From: UBA3824 sp017541145
Lineage (GTDB): Bacteria; Bacteroidota; Bacteroidia; Bacteroidales; UBA3824
Length of the DNA: 64,000 nucleotides
Assembly: GCA_947168365.1 (NCBI GenBank)
Contig: CAMVLO010000001.1
Coordinates: 1 to 64,000 of the forward strand
Reading direction: 5' to 3'
Made by a program: the position numbers and the translations under genes
Notes under the pieces: generated by a model
What the model was told of the DNA's origin: nothing
The model's input: the letters and a program-made list of their open reading frames with translations, nothing else
Databases searched by the model: none
Part shown: positions 26,471-35,900 of the stretch, one piece after another
How positions within the stretch are numbered: the stretch's first letter is position 1
Layout: every line of letters starts with the position of its first letter

Positions 26471-26556
26471 GAATAAGTTAGAATCATAAAATTCATTTAC
26501 ATTTTTATTCATATTTCATAGTATAGCCGTTGTTGTGATAACATCGGCTTTTTTTA
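26471..26556 (+). ncRNA. Candidate small RNA
   Basis: A promoter at 26432-26464 is followed by a hairpin-plus-T-run at 26525-26556, enclosing about 85 nt with no open reading frame. The next gene (26663) has its own TACATTTG element at 26632-26639. The unit could be a small RNA, or merely the terminator of the FGE-like gene with a chance -7 match. Confidence 0.3.
26525..26556 (+). terminator. Terminator
   Basis: AGCCG and CGGCT, extended by TGTT/AACA beyond a T-T mismatch, are followed by a T7 run. It ends the FGE-like transcript and any small RNA that starts upstream. Confidence 0.7.
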
Positions 26557-26631
26557 TGATTATTAAACATAAATTTTGTTAATCCGGGGATTTTCTAAAC
26601 AACTTTTAGCCGTTAATTTCGTCAAAATAGT

Positions 26632-26639
26632 TACATTTG
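26632..26639 (+). promoter_or_regulatory. -7 element for the thioredoxin-like gene and rlmN
   Basis: TACATTTG followed by C, 24 nt before the start at 26663. Confidence 0.55.
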
Positions 26640-26662
26640 CACATTATTAATTTACATAAGAA

Positions 26663-27715
26663 ATGAAAAAGATATTTTTGAGTTTACTATTGGCCGTTTC
26701 CGGTGTTTTTTCATACGCTCAGGAAAATCTTGGTCCTATCAAATGGATATCATTTGAAGAAGCTGAAAGATTGGATTCTACAGAGCATCGTCCGTTTATG
26801 ATTGATGTCTACACCGATTGGTGCGGATGGTGTAAACGAATGATGGCTACTACATTTCAGAACCAGCAGTTAGCATCTTATATAAATCAAAATTTTTATT
26901 GCATACGTTTTGATGCCGAAACTTCTGATACAATAAAATTTCAAGGCAAAGAATGGGTTTCTGACGGCAGAAACAACAAACTTGCTATTCATCTTTTGGG
27001 ACAGCGGATGTCTTATCCTACAATAGTTTACATCGATAGAGACAAAAATGTAGCACCGATTCCCGGATACATGGATATCAAATCGATAGAGCCGATACTT
27101 GTATATTTTTCCGAAGATTTGTCGCGTACTGTCGGATTAGAAGATTTCAAAGATTTGTACATGTATTCATTTTCAGATGTTTACAAAGATGATATCGCAA
27201 AGTTGACTGATTCAAAAATAGATACTACCGGCGTAATCAATTGGTTGAGTTTTGAGGAACTTACCGAAAAATATACCAAAGAGAAAAAACCGATAATGAT
27301 TGATTGTTATATCGACAAAAAATATCGCGGATACATCCCGTACGTTACAATGAATTCCATTGTACACGAAAAAACAATTTTGAAAGACAAGAAAATTTGC
27401 GACTATATCAATCAAAATTATTATCCCGTAAGATTTGAGGCAACTACCACAGATACAATTTATTGGATGGATCCGTTGCATCAGCATCCGTTTACAGGTC
27501 AGGGCAATATGATGCCAAACCAGTTTACAATGGCACTTATGAATAATAATTTCACATTTCCGGCGATGTTTTTCTTCGATAAGGAAGGAAAATTTGTATC
27601 AAGAACCGAATCATTTTTCTCTCCGGAATTTTGGAACGTAGTTTTGAAATATTACGCTACCGAGGCTTACAAGACTTTGACATTTGAACAATTTTACAAA
27701 AAGAATAATATTTAG
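26663..27715 (+). CDS. Secreted protein with two tandem thioredoxin-like domains
   Basis: The 350-residue protein has a signal peptide (ends about FSYAQ) and two related halves. Each half has a W(I/L)SFEE segment, a (F/I)MID strand, an NQNF/YY(C/P)(I/V)RF strand and a (Y/F)PxxxYxD or (F)PAMFFFDK strand. The first half holds the redox pair C54-G-W-C57 in DWCGWCKRMM. In the second half the same place reads DCYIDKKYRG, so the CxxC pair is gone. The first domain is probably an active periplasmic oxidoreductase and the second a structural or binding copy. It is 14 bp upstream of rlmN and probably co-transcribed with it. Confidence 0.82.
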   Translation: MKKIFLSLLLAVSGVFSYAQENLGPIKWISFEEAERLDSTEHRPFMIDVYTDWCGWCKRMMATTFQNQQLASYINQNFYCIRFDAETSDTIKFQGKEWVSDGRNNKLAIHLLGQRMSYPTIVYIDRDKNVAPIPGYMDIKSIEPILVYFSEDLSRTVGLEDFKDLYMYSFSDVYKDDIAKLTDSKIDTTGVINWLSFEELTEKYTKEKKPIMIDCYIDKKYRGYIPYVTMNSIVHEKTILKDKKICDYINQNYYPVRFEATTTDTIYWMDPLHQHPFTGQGNMMPNQFTMALMNNNFTFPAMFFFDKEGKFVSRTESFFSPEFWNVVLKYYATEAYKTLTFEQFYKKNNI

Positions 27716-27729
27716 TTTTTTTTTATTAA

Positions 27730-28749
27730 ATGGATACATTATTTGGCAAAACATTATCACAATTGCAAGATATTGTAGTAGAATTGGGACTTCCGAAATT
27801 TACTGCAAAACAGCTTGCTGACTGGCTTTATAAGAAAAATATCACATCAATCGACGAGATGTCGAATATATCCAAAAAAGCAAAAGCATTGCTTTCCGAA
27901 AAATATACATTTGGATTGCAACCGCCTATAAAAGAAACAGTTTCAAAAGACGGAACAAAAAAATATTTGTATCAAACCGGTGAAAACCGTTTTGTAGAAG
28001 CAGCCTATATTCCCGACCGCGACCGTGCTACATTGTGTGTATCGTGTCAAACGGGTTGTAAAATGGGATGCCGTTTTTGTAACACCGGATTGCAAGGCTT
28101 TGGCGGCAACCTCACAACGGGAGAAATTCTCAATCAAATAAAATCATTGCCCGAATTTGAAAAACTTACCAACTTGGTTTTCATGGGAATGGGCGAGCCG
28201 ATGGACAATCTTGAAAATATCATGTCAGCTTTGGAGATTTTAACATCGGATTACGGATTTGCAATGAGTCCTCACAGAATGACACTTTCCACAGTGGGAA
28301 TTTTGCCGGCGTTGAAAGAATTTTTGGAGAAAACCGATGTACATCTTGCAATTTCGGTTCATAATCCGTTCCCGGAAGAAAGAGCGCAAATAATGCCGAT
28401 AGAAAAAGCACAGCCGTTGAGCCGTACATTAGAGCTCGTTGCAAAATACGATTTCAGACATCAACGCAGATTTTCAGCCGAATACATCATGATACAAGGA
28501 TTCAACGATACACCTCAGCACGCACGTGAATTGGCAAGAATACTTAGTAAAATTCCGTCAAGAGTAAACCTTATCCGTTATCATGAGCATCCGGGAAGCG
28601 ATTTCAAAGCATCGTCGGATATCAGAATTCACGAATTTCAAGAAATTCTCAATTCTCGCAATATAATTACAACAGTGAGAGCATCGCGCGGAGAAGACAT
28701 CTTTGCAGCGTGCGGACTTCTGAGTACAAAAGAAATGACAAGAAAATAA
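27730..28749 (+). CDS. rlmN: Dual-specificity 23S rRNA A2503/tRNA A37 C2-methyltransferase
   Basis: This 339-residue radical-SAM enzyme methylates C2 of adenosine in 23S rRNA and in some tRNAs. The cluster motif C-x3-C-x2-C is in CQTGCKMGCRFC. The SAM-binding GEI and FMGMGEPMDN segments, the STVGILP strand and a C-terminal SRGEDIFAACGLL with the mechanistic cysteine are present. Length is typical. The position after a thioredoxin-like gene has no obvious functional meaning. Confidence 0.96.
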   Translation: MDTLFGKTLSQLQDIVVELGLPKFTAKQLADWLYKKNITSIDEMSNISKKAKALLSEKYTFGLQPPIKETVSKDGTKKYLYQTGENRFVEAAYIPDRDRATLCVSCQTGCKMGCRFCNTGLQGFGGNLTTGEILNQIKSLPEFEKLTNLVFMGMGEPMDNLENIMSALEILTSDYGFAMSPHRMTLSTVGILPALKEFLEKTDVHLAISVHNPFPEERAQIMPIEKAQPLSRTLELVAKYDFRHQRRFSAEYIMIQGFNDTPQHARELARILSKIPSRVNLIRYHEHPGSDFKASSDIRIHEFQEILNSRNIITTVRASRGEDIFAACGLLSTKEMTRK

Positions 28750-28859
28750 GTTTAAAAAAAAATATGGATTTCCATAAAATAAAATCTCATAAGTATAAAT
28801 TAATCAAAAATAAATAATTATTTTTGTCACATTAATTGTTAATTTATTTATAAGAATTT

Positions 28860-30389
28860 ATGAAAAGAATATTTTTACTAATGTTTGTGATGTTTGTTAC
28901 AATAGCTGCGAAATCACAAACACTTTATTATTTGGAATATCACGATAATACCGACAAAAAAGATTATTTCGGGTTGTGGTCATATTTCGATGAAACAGAA
29001 ACTTATCTCAGATGTATTCCTGACGATGAAGAAGGTAATATTTGGGACTGCCTTTATACCGGCGGACGTGTAGAAAAAAACGGAAAATCTTTCGTTGTTT
29101 ATTCTCCTCAACCTAATGAACCAGTAGAAGAAGGAGTATATCCGTATTTCGTATTTACGGAAGACAATGACATTCCGTATGTAGTTTATAGAATTGCGGA
29201 TGTTGGTACCGGTAAAATGAAAAAATCGAAGGATTTTTTTGAACTTGACCTTGCTCAGTGTGATGAAGAAATCATTTCAACTTTTTACGATAAAGATGAG
29301 GAGATGTATTCATTGCTTTTGCAAGCTCACAAAAACGCAAAAGAATATGAGGAGCAGCCGCAGGAAGTAGTTTCAGAAAACAATGTGGAAAACAATGCTT
29401 CTGATGGCGGCGAAGTTACAATGCACTTCATAATGGTAGCTGCTACCAAAGATCCTACAATCGGAAAATCTGTTGAAACAGACCTTAATCTTGTTTATCC
29501 TGAATTTCAGAATTATGCAAAACGTCTTGGAATCGGTTTCAAATCGCATTTGATTTCGGGTTATGATGTAAGTGCAGAAAATGTAACAAAAGAAATTCAG
29601 AATCTTAAAGTCGGCAAAAACGATGTTGTAGTTTTCGTATATTCAGGTCACGGTTTCCGTTTTGACAACGATACCGACCCGTATCCTAGAATGCTTTTAA
29701 CTTACGATGAACTTACAGAAGATTATGTTGAAGAAAATCAGCCATATCTTGCTGTGTCAGACGTTTACGATGCAATTACAAAGAAAGGAGCTCGTCTTAC
29801 AATAGTGCTTTCAGATTGTTGTAACTCATCGCTTGGTATGGATCGTCCTGAAATTGAATCAAACGCGCTTGCTGCAAGAGGTTCAAATAATTATGATGTA
29901 GAAAAACTTAAAAAATTGTTCCTTTTGCCATCTGGAGCAATGAAAGTTACAGCAGCAAAAGCCGGTCAAGTTGCTCTTTGTGATAACAAGGGTGGTTTCT
30001 TGTTGACATCTTTCCTTAATAATTTGCGTAAACAAATTTCGGCAACTACTACAGTCGAACCATCATGGCAGACTATTGTTGAAAATTCAAGCGCATTTGT
30101 TAGAAAGAAAACTGAAGGTTTCGACGAAGAAGGCAAATCACGTGATCCTCAAGTTGTAGTACGTAGTATTAATCTTGCAGGTTCTGCTGCTGTATCGGGT
30201 GAAGCATCATCATTGGCTGATTTGAATTCTTCTAATTCAAGCTCTGATGACGACGATTCTCTTTTTGCTGGTCTGTTATGTATTTTACTTCCGATTATTG
30301 TTGTTGTGATTTTGATTATTGTTATTATCAAATTGTTGAAATCAAAAAAACAAAACAACAATAATCAAAATTATCCTCCTGCAAGATAA
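28860..30389 (+). CDS. Membrane-anchored caspase-like (C14) protease
   Basis: The 509-residue protein has a Sec signal peptide, an N-terminal beta region (about 20-170), and a caspase/metacaspase-like domain (about 185-420). The catalytic histidine is H264 in YSGHGFR and the cysteine is in LSDCCNSS (C320 or C321; the second best fits the family D-x-C-x-S pattern). A serine-rich linker leads to a C-terminal transmembrane helix (about 466-490) and a short asparagine-rich basic tail. The orientation suggests a protease domain in the periplasm, anchored by its C-terminus. Metacaspases cleave after arginine or lysine; the substrate is unknown. Confidence 0.85.
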   Translation: MKRIFLLMFVMFVTIAAKSQTLYYLEYHDNTDKKDYFGLWSYFDETETYLRCIPDDEEGNIWDCLYTGGRVEKNGKSFVVYSPQPNEPVEEGVYPYFVFTEDNDIPYVVYRIADVGTGKMKKSKDFFELDLAQCDEEIISTFYDKDEEMYSLLLQAHKNAKEYEEQPQEVVSENNVENNASDGGEVTMHFIMVAATKDPTIGKSVETDLNLVYPEFQNYAKRLGIGFKSHLISGYDVSAENVTKEIQNLKVGKNDVVVFVYSGHGFRFDNDTDPYPRMLLTYDELTEDYVEENQPYLAVSDVYDAITKKGARLTIVLSDCCNSSLGMDRPEIESNALAARGSNNYDVEKLKKLFLLPSGAMKVTAAKAGQVALCDNKGGFLLTSFLNNLRKQISATTTVEPSWQTIVENSSAFVRKKTEGFDEEGKSRDPQVVVRSINLAGSAAVSGEASSLADLNSSNSSSDDDDSLFAGLLCILLPIIVVVILIIVIIKLLKSKKQNNNNQNYPPAR

Positions 30390-30409
30390 TTTATTAACAA
30401 GCAAAATAC

Positions 30410-30440
30410 GGGGCTGTTCGTTTGGACAGCCTTGTTTTTT
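30410..30440 (+). terminator. Terminator after the caspase-like gene
   Basis: GGCTGT (30412-30417) pairs with ACAGCC (30426-30431) and a T7 run follows closely. Confidence 0.75.
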
Positions 30441-30474
30441 TAATTACTAATTTAATTTAACAACCAAATTCATC

Positions 30475-31368
30475 ATGAAAAAGATTATTTTACCGCTGAT
30501 ACTATGTGTATTCAGCATTGGACATCTTTACGCTCAAGATTCTAGATATCCTCAATGGACGGCAGCCGAAGTCGCAAAAGCCAACACTGCCAAAGGCACT
30601 TCGCTAACTCAAGAAGAAAAAAATGTGATATACTTGATGAATCTTGCACGTTTGAACGGCACAAAATTTCGTGACACTTACGCCAAAGGTTATCTCGGTA
30701 ACAAAAGTTCAAGTTACATCTCGTCTTTATATTCCGATTTAGCAAAGGTTTCCAATTTGCCGATGCTTGTGCCGGAAACTTATTTAACCAAAGCTGCTGT
30801 TGCTCATGCTCAAGAAATGGGAAGATCCGGTCAATCGGGACATAATTCTCTTGACGGTACTGATGCTTTTACACGAATTGAAAACCACGGTTACCAAGGT
30901 TATGCGATGGCAGAAAATTGCAGTTACGGCGAATCCACTGCGATAGGAATCGTGATGCAATTGCTTGTAGATGAAGGCGTTTCTGATGTTGGTCACCGTA
31001 AAAATATCCTTGACCGCGATCACAAAGCCGTAGGTGTTGCGATACGTTCTCACACTTATTACAAATCAAATTGTGTTCAAGATTTTGGAGACAAAGCCGT
31101 TTCTGTACTTAGTGGTGGCGTTAACAATTCTGATAATAATAACAATTCTGATAATAATAACAATTCTGATAATAATAACAATTACAACAATAACAATTAC
31201 AATAATAACAATTACAATAATTATAACAACAATAATTATAACAATTACAACAATAACAGTTATAACAACAATAACAATAATAACGGAAAAACTAATTATA
31301 GTAAAAAAACATATAACGACGGCAATACTACTTATTACGAAGAGGTGTATGAATACGAAAGCGATTAA
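30475..31368 (+). CDS. Secreted CAP-domain protein with asparagine-rich tail
   Basis: The 297-residue protein has a signal peptide (ends about GHLYAQ) and a CAP/SCP domain (about 45-210). The CAP histidines and acidic residues appear in SGHNSLDG, MAENCSYG and GHRKNIL. Residues 217-270 form a low-complexity tail of serine, aspartate, tyrosine and asparagine, encoded by 18-bp and shorter repeats. A tyrosine-rich charged end follows. Bacterial CAP proteins are secreted; their activity is mostly unknown. The tail length may vary between strains by slippage. A terminator separates it from the caspase-like gene. Confidence 0.85.
   Translation: MKKIILPLILCVFSIGHLYAQDSRYPQWTAAEVAKANTAKGTSLTQEEKNVIYLMNLARLNGTKFRDTYAKGYLGNKSSSYISSLYSDLAKVSNLPMLVPETYLTKAAVAHAQEMGRSGQSGHNSLDGTDAFTRIENHGYQGYAMAENCSYGESTAIGIVMQLLVDEGVSDVGHRKNILDRDHKAVGVAIRSHTYYKSNCVQDFGDKAVSVLSGGVNNSDNNNNSDNNNNSDNNNNYNNNNYNNNNYNNYNNNNYNNYNNNSYNNNNNNNGKTNYSKKTYNDGNTTYYEEVYEYESD
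31123..31284 (+). repeat. Coding tandem repeats (SDNNNN and YNNNN units)
   Basis: The 18-bp unit AACAATTCTGATAATAAT occurs three times perfectly (31123-31176). Shorter AAC/AAT-TAC units follow to 31284. All stay in frame. Confidence 0.9.
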
Positions 31369-31675
31369 AAATCGTGACAGGCTTTCTGATTTTTATTATT
31401 TTTGTCAACGAACCCAAAAATATTTTGATTTTCAGGTCGTTGGCAAAAATAATACATTCAAAAAAATTAGGGGATATTGAAAAAAAACGGAGGGCGTTTC
31501 ACAACGGCTCCGTTCCAACCTAAATTATTAAATTTTTATTTGAAAATTTTAATCAACTTTATTTCTTTATATATAATGCAACTATTTCTTTTATTTTTTC
31601 GACTTCGCAAATGTAAAATGATTATCTAAATTTGGTATTGTCTAAATTTCGCTTTTTTTTACTTTTTTTCTCTTT
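31369..31675. other. Intergenic region between the CAP gene and the MFS gene
   Basis: No gene is visible. A 13-bp imperfect inverted repeat (31399-31411 with 31437-31449, one G-U pair) lies near the CAP gene but has no following T run. A minus-strand terminator at 31481-31514 closes the HTCS operon. The rest is AT-rich and featureless. Confidence 0.6.
31481..31514 (-). terminator. Terminator of the MFS-HTCS operon
   Basis: AACGGAG and CTCCGTT (31486-31492 with 31508-31514) are followed on the minus strand by a T7 run (31487-31481). It lies about 160 nt after the MFS stop. Confidence 0.65.
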
Positions 31676-32884
31676 TTACTTGTTGTCCAACCTGTTTTTT
31701 ACGAAATGCGGTGAAACTCTGAGTTTGAAATAAATTGCTGAAACCAAGCAAGTAAACGCTCCGCAGATGTATGCCGGTGCATAACTTCCGGTTTTTTGAG
31801 CGATAATTCCGCCCAAACATATTCCAATTCCCAATCCCACATCCCAAGAGGTTAAGTAAGTGGAAGTTGCAGTTCCGCGGCGGTTGTTGGGCGCAAGTGC
31901 TACAAAAAGATAGTTGTAAGCCGGAAAAAGTATGCCGAATCCAATGCCTTTTAGAATTGCACTCGTAACAAAAAGTGTAGTACCAAATATCGGATTTATA
32001 TTATTTGCAGCGTTGCAACTGCCTAACATCAAGTAGCATCCGATTACGAGAATCATTCCGCTGAAAATTGCTTGTGTTACATATCCTTTGTCAACAAGTC
32101 GTCCCGAAAATACTCTGGAAAATGCCATGCCGACCGCCATCAAGATGAAGAAAATCTGAGAGTTGCATTGCAAACCGCTTTCTTCGGCGTATTTTACAAC
32201 ATAATTTGTAGTAATGCCGTAAGGAATTGATAATAAGAGTAATGCAATTCCGGCGGGAATGCCTTTTAACAATAAAAAACGGTCGAAACTCAGCGGTTGA
32301 CGGTTTTGAATTTTGGGTTTCGGTTTGGTTTTTACAAATGATGAAATAATGATTCCTAACATCGCGCACACAAATCCGCAGACAAAAACGCCGCGATAGG
32401 ATAGGGAAGTGCCGGAAAAATACAATCCTGTCAACGGTCCGAGAGCCATTGCGAGATTGTTAGCAAGTCCGTAATATCCAATGCCTTCGCCGCGTCGTGA
32501 TGAGGGCATGATATCAATTACAATTGTGTTGGAACTTACTGCGCCAAGTCCGAACGACAATCCGTGAATGGCGCGGAAAATGCAAAAAACGGTAAGTGAT
32601 GCAGCAAAATAATATCCCGAAAATACGCTTGCAAATACAGTAAATGCTATCAAAAACAGCGGTTTGCGGCTGAATGTATCGAGCAAAAATCCCGAAAATG
32701 CACGCATACAAAGTGCTGATATTGTGTAACATGAGATTACAAAACCTATTGTGGCTTTGTTGGTGGTAAACTCTTGTTCAAGATAATACGGCATAATTGG
32801 CATTTGTAGCCAAAATCCGAAATTGAGCATAAAATGCCCGAACATCAGGCATAAATAATTTTTTGTAAAAAGTTTGTCTTTCAT
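31676..32884 (-). CDS. Major facilitator superfamily transporter
   Basis: The 402-residue protein has about 12 hydrophobic helices. The loop motif after helix 2 reads GFLLDTFSRKPL (MFS motif A, G-x3-D-x2-(G/S)R-K/R). A second such motif in the other half is SGRLVDKGY. The substrate cannot be read from the sequence; sugar, oligosaccharide or drug export and import are all possible. It starts 19 bp after the HTCS stop on the same strand, so it is expressed with the sensor. A role in moving the sugar released by this locus is inferred only from position. Confidence 0.85.
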   Translation of the reverse strand: MKDKLFTKNYLCLMFGHFMLNFGFWLQMPIMPYYLEQEFTTNKATIGFVISCYTISALCMRAFSGFLLDTFSRKPLFLIAFTVFASVFSGYYFAASLTVFCIFRAIHGLSFGLGAVSSNTIVIDIMPSSRRGEGIGYYGLANNLAMALGPLTGLYFSGTSLSYRGVFVCGFVCAMLGIIISSFVKTKPKPKIQNRQPLSFDRFLLLKGIPAGIALLLLSIPYGITTNYVVKYAEESGLQCNSQIFFILMAVGMAFSRVFSGRLVDKGYVTQAIFSGMILVIGCYLMLGSCNAANNINPIFGTTLFVTSAILKGIGFGILFPAYNYLFVALAPNNRRGTATSTYLTSWDVGLGIGICLGGIIAQKTGSYAPAYICGAFTCLVSAIYFKLRVSPHFVKNRLDNK

Positions 32885-32903
32885 TTTTTGTGCGCATGAT
32901 ATT

Positions 32904-35900
32904 CTAATTTTGTGCGCTTGGTCTTTCTTCCCCGATTGAAGACGGCGTTACCCCAAAATGTTTGGTAAAACATCTTGTAAAATATTTCGGATCGTTGAAA
33001 CCAACTTCGTAAGCAATTTCCGAGATATTCATATTGCGGGTAATCTTGTTTTTGATAATAAGGTCGTGCGCAATCTTCAGTCTGTAATTTCGTATAAATT
33101 GTCCGGCACTCTGTTTGGTGAGAGCCTGCATTTTTTTGTTCAACATCGTTTTCGACATGCCCATACTATCGGAAAAATCGCTGATTTCAAATTCCGAATC
33201 TTTGTAACGTTCTTTAATGATTTTCAATGCTTTGTCGATAAATTTCTTGTCGGACGAATCTTCAGAAATATTCAGACTTTCGATATTCATATTGTTGATA
33301 AATTTCTGTTGATATTTCCGACGGTTTTCTATTAAAGTTTGAATTTTTGCTTTCAAAACTGCTTCGTCAAACGGTTTTGTGATATAATCGTCAACACCGT
33401 TTCTGAAACTTTCCAATTGAGAATCCCTCGAAGTTTTTGCCGTAAGAATTATAATCGGGATGTGCGAAATATTAATATCTTGTTTTACATTTTTTGCGAG
33501 TTGCAAACCGTTCATTTCCGGCATCATCAGGTCTGTTAAAATCAAGTCAACAAAATGATTTTTAAGAACTTGCAAAGCGTTTTTACCGTCAGAAGCTTCA
33601 ACAATAGAATAAGTGTCGCTTAGGATAGAGCGGATATATTTCCGCATTTCCAAATTGTCTTCCACAACGAGAATATTCATCTTGTGAGTAGTATCGTCCG
33701 GCATTTGGTCGTCGATAGAATCATCGTATTCGTTTACCGAAATTCCTTCGATAATATTGCTTGCGGGTGCGGATTCCAGAGTTTCCATGTTGACCAAAGG
33801 CGTTGTAAGTCTGAAAGATGCACCGCGTTTGCGATTGTTTTTCGCAAAGATGTCACCGCCCAAAAGATTGGCAAGACGCTTACAAACGTATAATCCGATG
33901 CCCGTGCCGGATTGATAACCGGTATTGATTTCGTCTTGATTTTTTGACTGGTAAAACGAATTGAAAACCTTTTCAATATCTTCTTTTATTATTCCGCAGC
34001 CGTCGTCCGAAACGCCTACATAAACTCTGTTAGGATTGTTGAGTGTGGCAACATACAAGTCGATATGTCCGTTTTGCGGCGTAAATTTCAGCGCGTTGCT
34101 TATCAAATTGGTGAGAATTTTGGTCATAGCCTCGCGGTCAAACATGATGTACGGATTTTTCAAACGGTTGAAATATCTGATATTGACTTTGTGTTCGTTT
34201 GCCAATGCCTTGAACGGCAGAAGTATATCTTCCACAAAGGTTAAGAAATTTCCCGGTTTTATGGATATCGGCATGTTGCCCGATTCTACTTTTCTGAAAT
34301 CCATCAATTGATTGACAAGCGACAAAAGATGTTTGGAATTGTTGTTTACAAAATTCAGTTGTTCAATTACTTTCGGATTTGTACTGAGTTTTAGAGCGCG
34401 TTCTATCGGTCCGATAATCAATGTAAGCGGAGTACGAAATTCGTGAGTAATATTTGTAAAAAACGCAAGTTTATCAATTGTAAGTTCTTGAATTTTTTGA
34501 GTCATTTTTTCCATTTCGTTTTTCTGTCGCGAAATTTCTTCGTTTTGGCGGAAAAGCAGTTCGTTTTGTCTTGAAAGTTCTTCGGTTTTGCTTTCCAATG
34601 CGGAAGTTCTTTGGTTGACTTTTTCTTCAAGAATTTCTTTTTGTGACTTCAATTTTTCTACACGCCAGCGGAATAATAAGTTGATAAGTATTAAAACACA
34701 AGCTGCTACAAGAATTATAAACCACCATTGTTTGTAAAAATAGCTTGCAACATGAATTTTGATTTCCGAAATTTCTGAAAAATCGCTTGAGCCGGTGGCG
34801 CATCTTACTTGAAATTTGTAATTTCCGGACGGCAAATTGGTGTAGATTGCCATTCTGTGAAGATGATTTACGGTTGTCCATTTTTCGTTGAATCCTTCCA
34901 AACGGTATTGATATACAATCGACGCCGGAGAATTGTAGTTAAGTGCTGAAAATTCAAAAGTTACAGATTTGTCCCTTTCGTGAAGATAAACATCTTTGGC
35001 GCAAGAAATATCGGTTTCGATATAATCGGCGTTGCCCGGATAAATTATTCTGTCGTTTACTTCCAGTTTCGTAAAATATACTTTGTCGTAAGTTTGTTGA
35101 GTGCCGTATCTTTCGTTGTCGATTTCTATAAGTCCGTGCATGTTACCGAAATACATCTTGTTGACATTTCCGTCTTTGGCGCATCCGTTCCAAAAAAACT
35201 GATTGTGACAAAGTCCTTCTTGTTTGTAGTAACTTGCAATTCTCTCAGATTTAGGCGAATAGCAGCAAAGTCCGTGACATGTTGCTATCCAAATACGTTG
35301 TGAATTATCCTCAATCAATTGACAGACAATATCATTGCTGAGGCCGTTGTCCGTGGTTATAAATTTGTATTTGTCGTTGTCTTCATCTTCTATTTTTACA
35401 AGTCCGTAACCGTCGGTGCCTAACCAAATTGTGCCGTCGGAACTTTCCAAAAATGTTGTAAGCTTGCCTAAGAAATCGGTTTTACTGTTAGTTTTTTGAG
35501 GTGATTTCAGTTTGAATTTTATATTTCCTGATTTTACAGTATTTAGGTCGATGATAAACATCCCGAGTGTAGTTCCGATATACAAAAATCCTTTTTTGTT
35601 GACTAATGCTCCAAGACAGCCTTGAACATTGGACGTTACGGAATCCGGCAAAGGTTTGTTCAGCTTTTTGGTTTTTGCGTCAAAAGTGTAAATTCCGGTG
35701 GTTGAACCGATCCAAAACAGATTGTTGATTGTATCTTTTATTGCAACGCCTACAAAAGGTATTTCGTTGTTTTTATTTGGATTTAGCGTAAAAATTCCGC
35801 GTTTTTTCTCTTTGTCGAAAATTGTAAGACCGCCGCCCCAAGTTCCGAGCAAAAGAGTTTGGTCATCTATCGGACTTATATAACTTACCGAATTGTGGCT

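Noticed and set aside
31399..31449. 13-bp inverted repeat after the CAP gene as terminator
   Set aside because: The arms end in T5 and A5 that pair with each other and no free T-run follows on either strand.
31034..31480. 148-codon frame across the CAP-gene repeats
   Set aside because: It is the shifted reading of the AAC/AAT repeats, giving an isoleucine/threonine run with no leader or domain.
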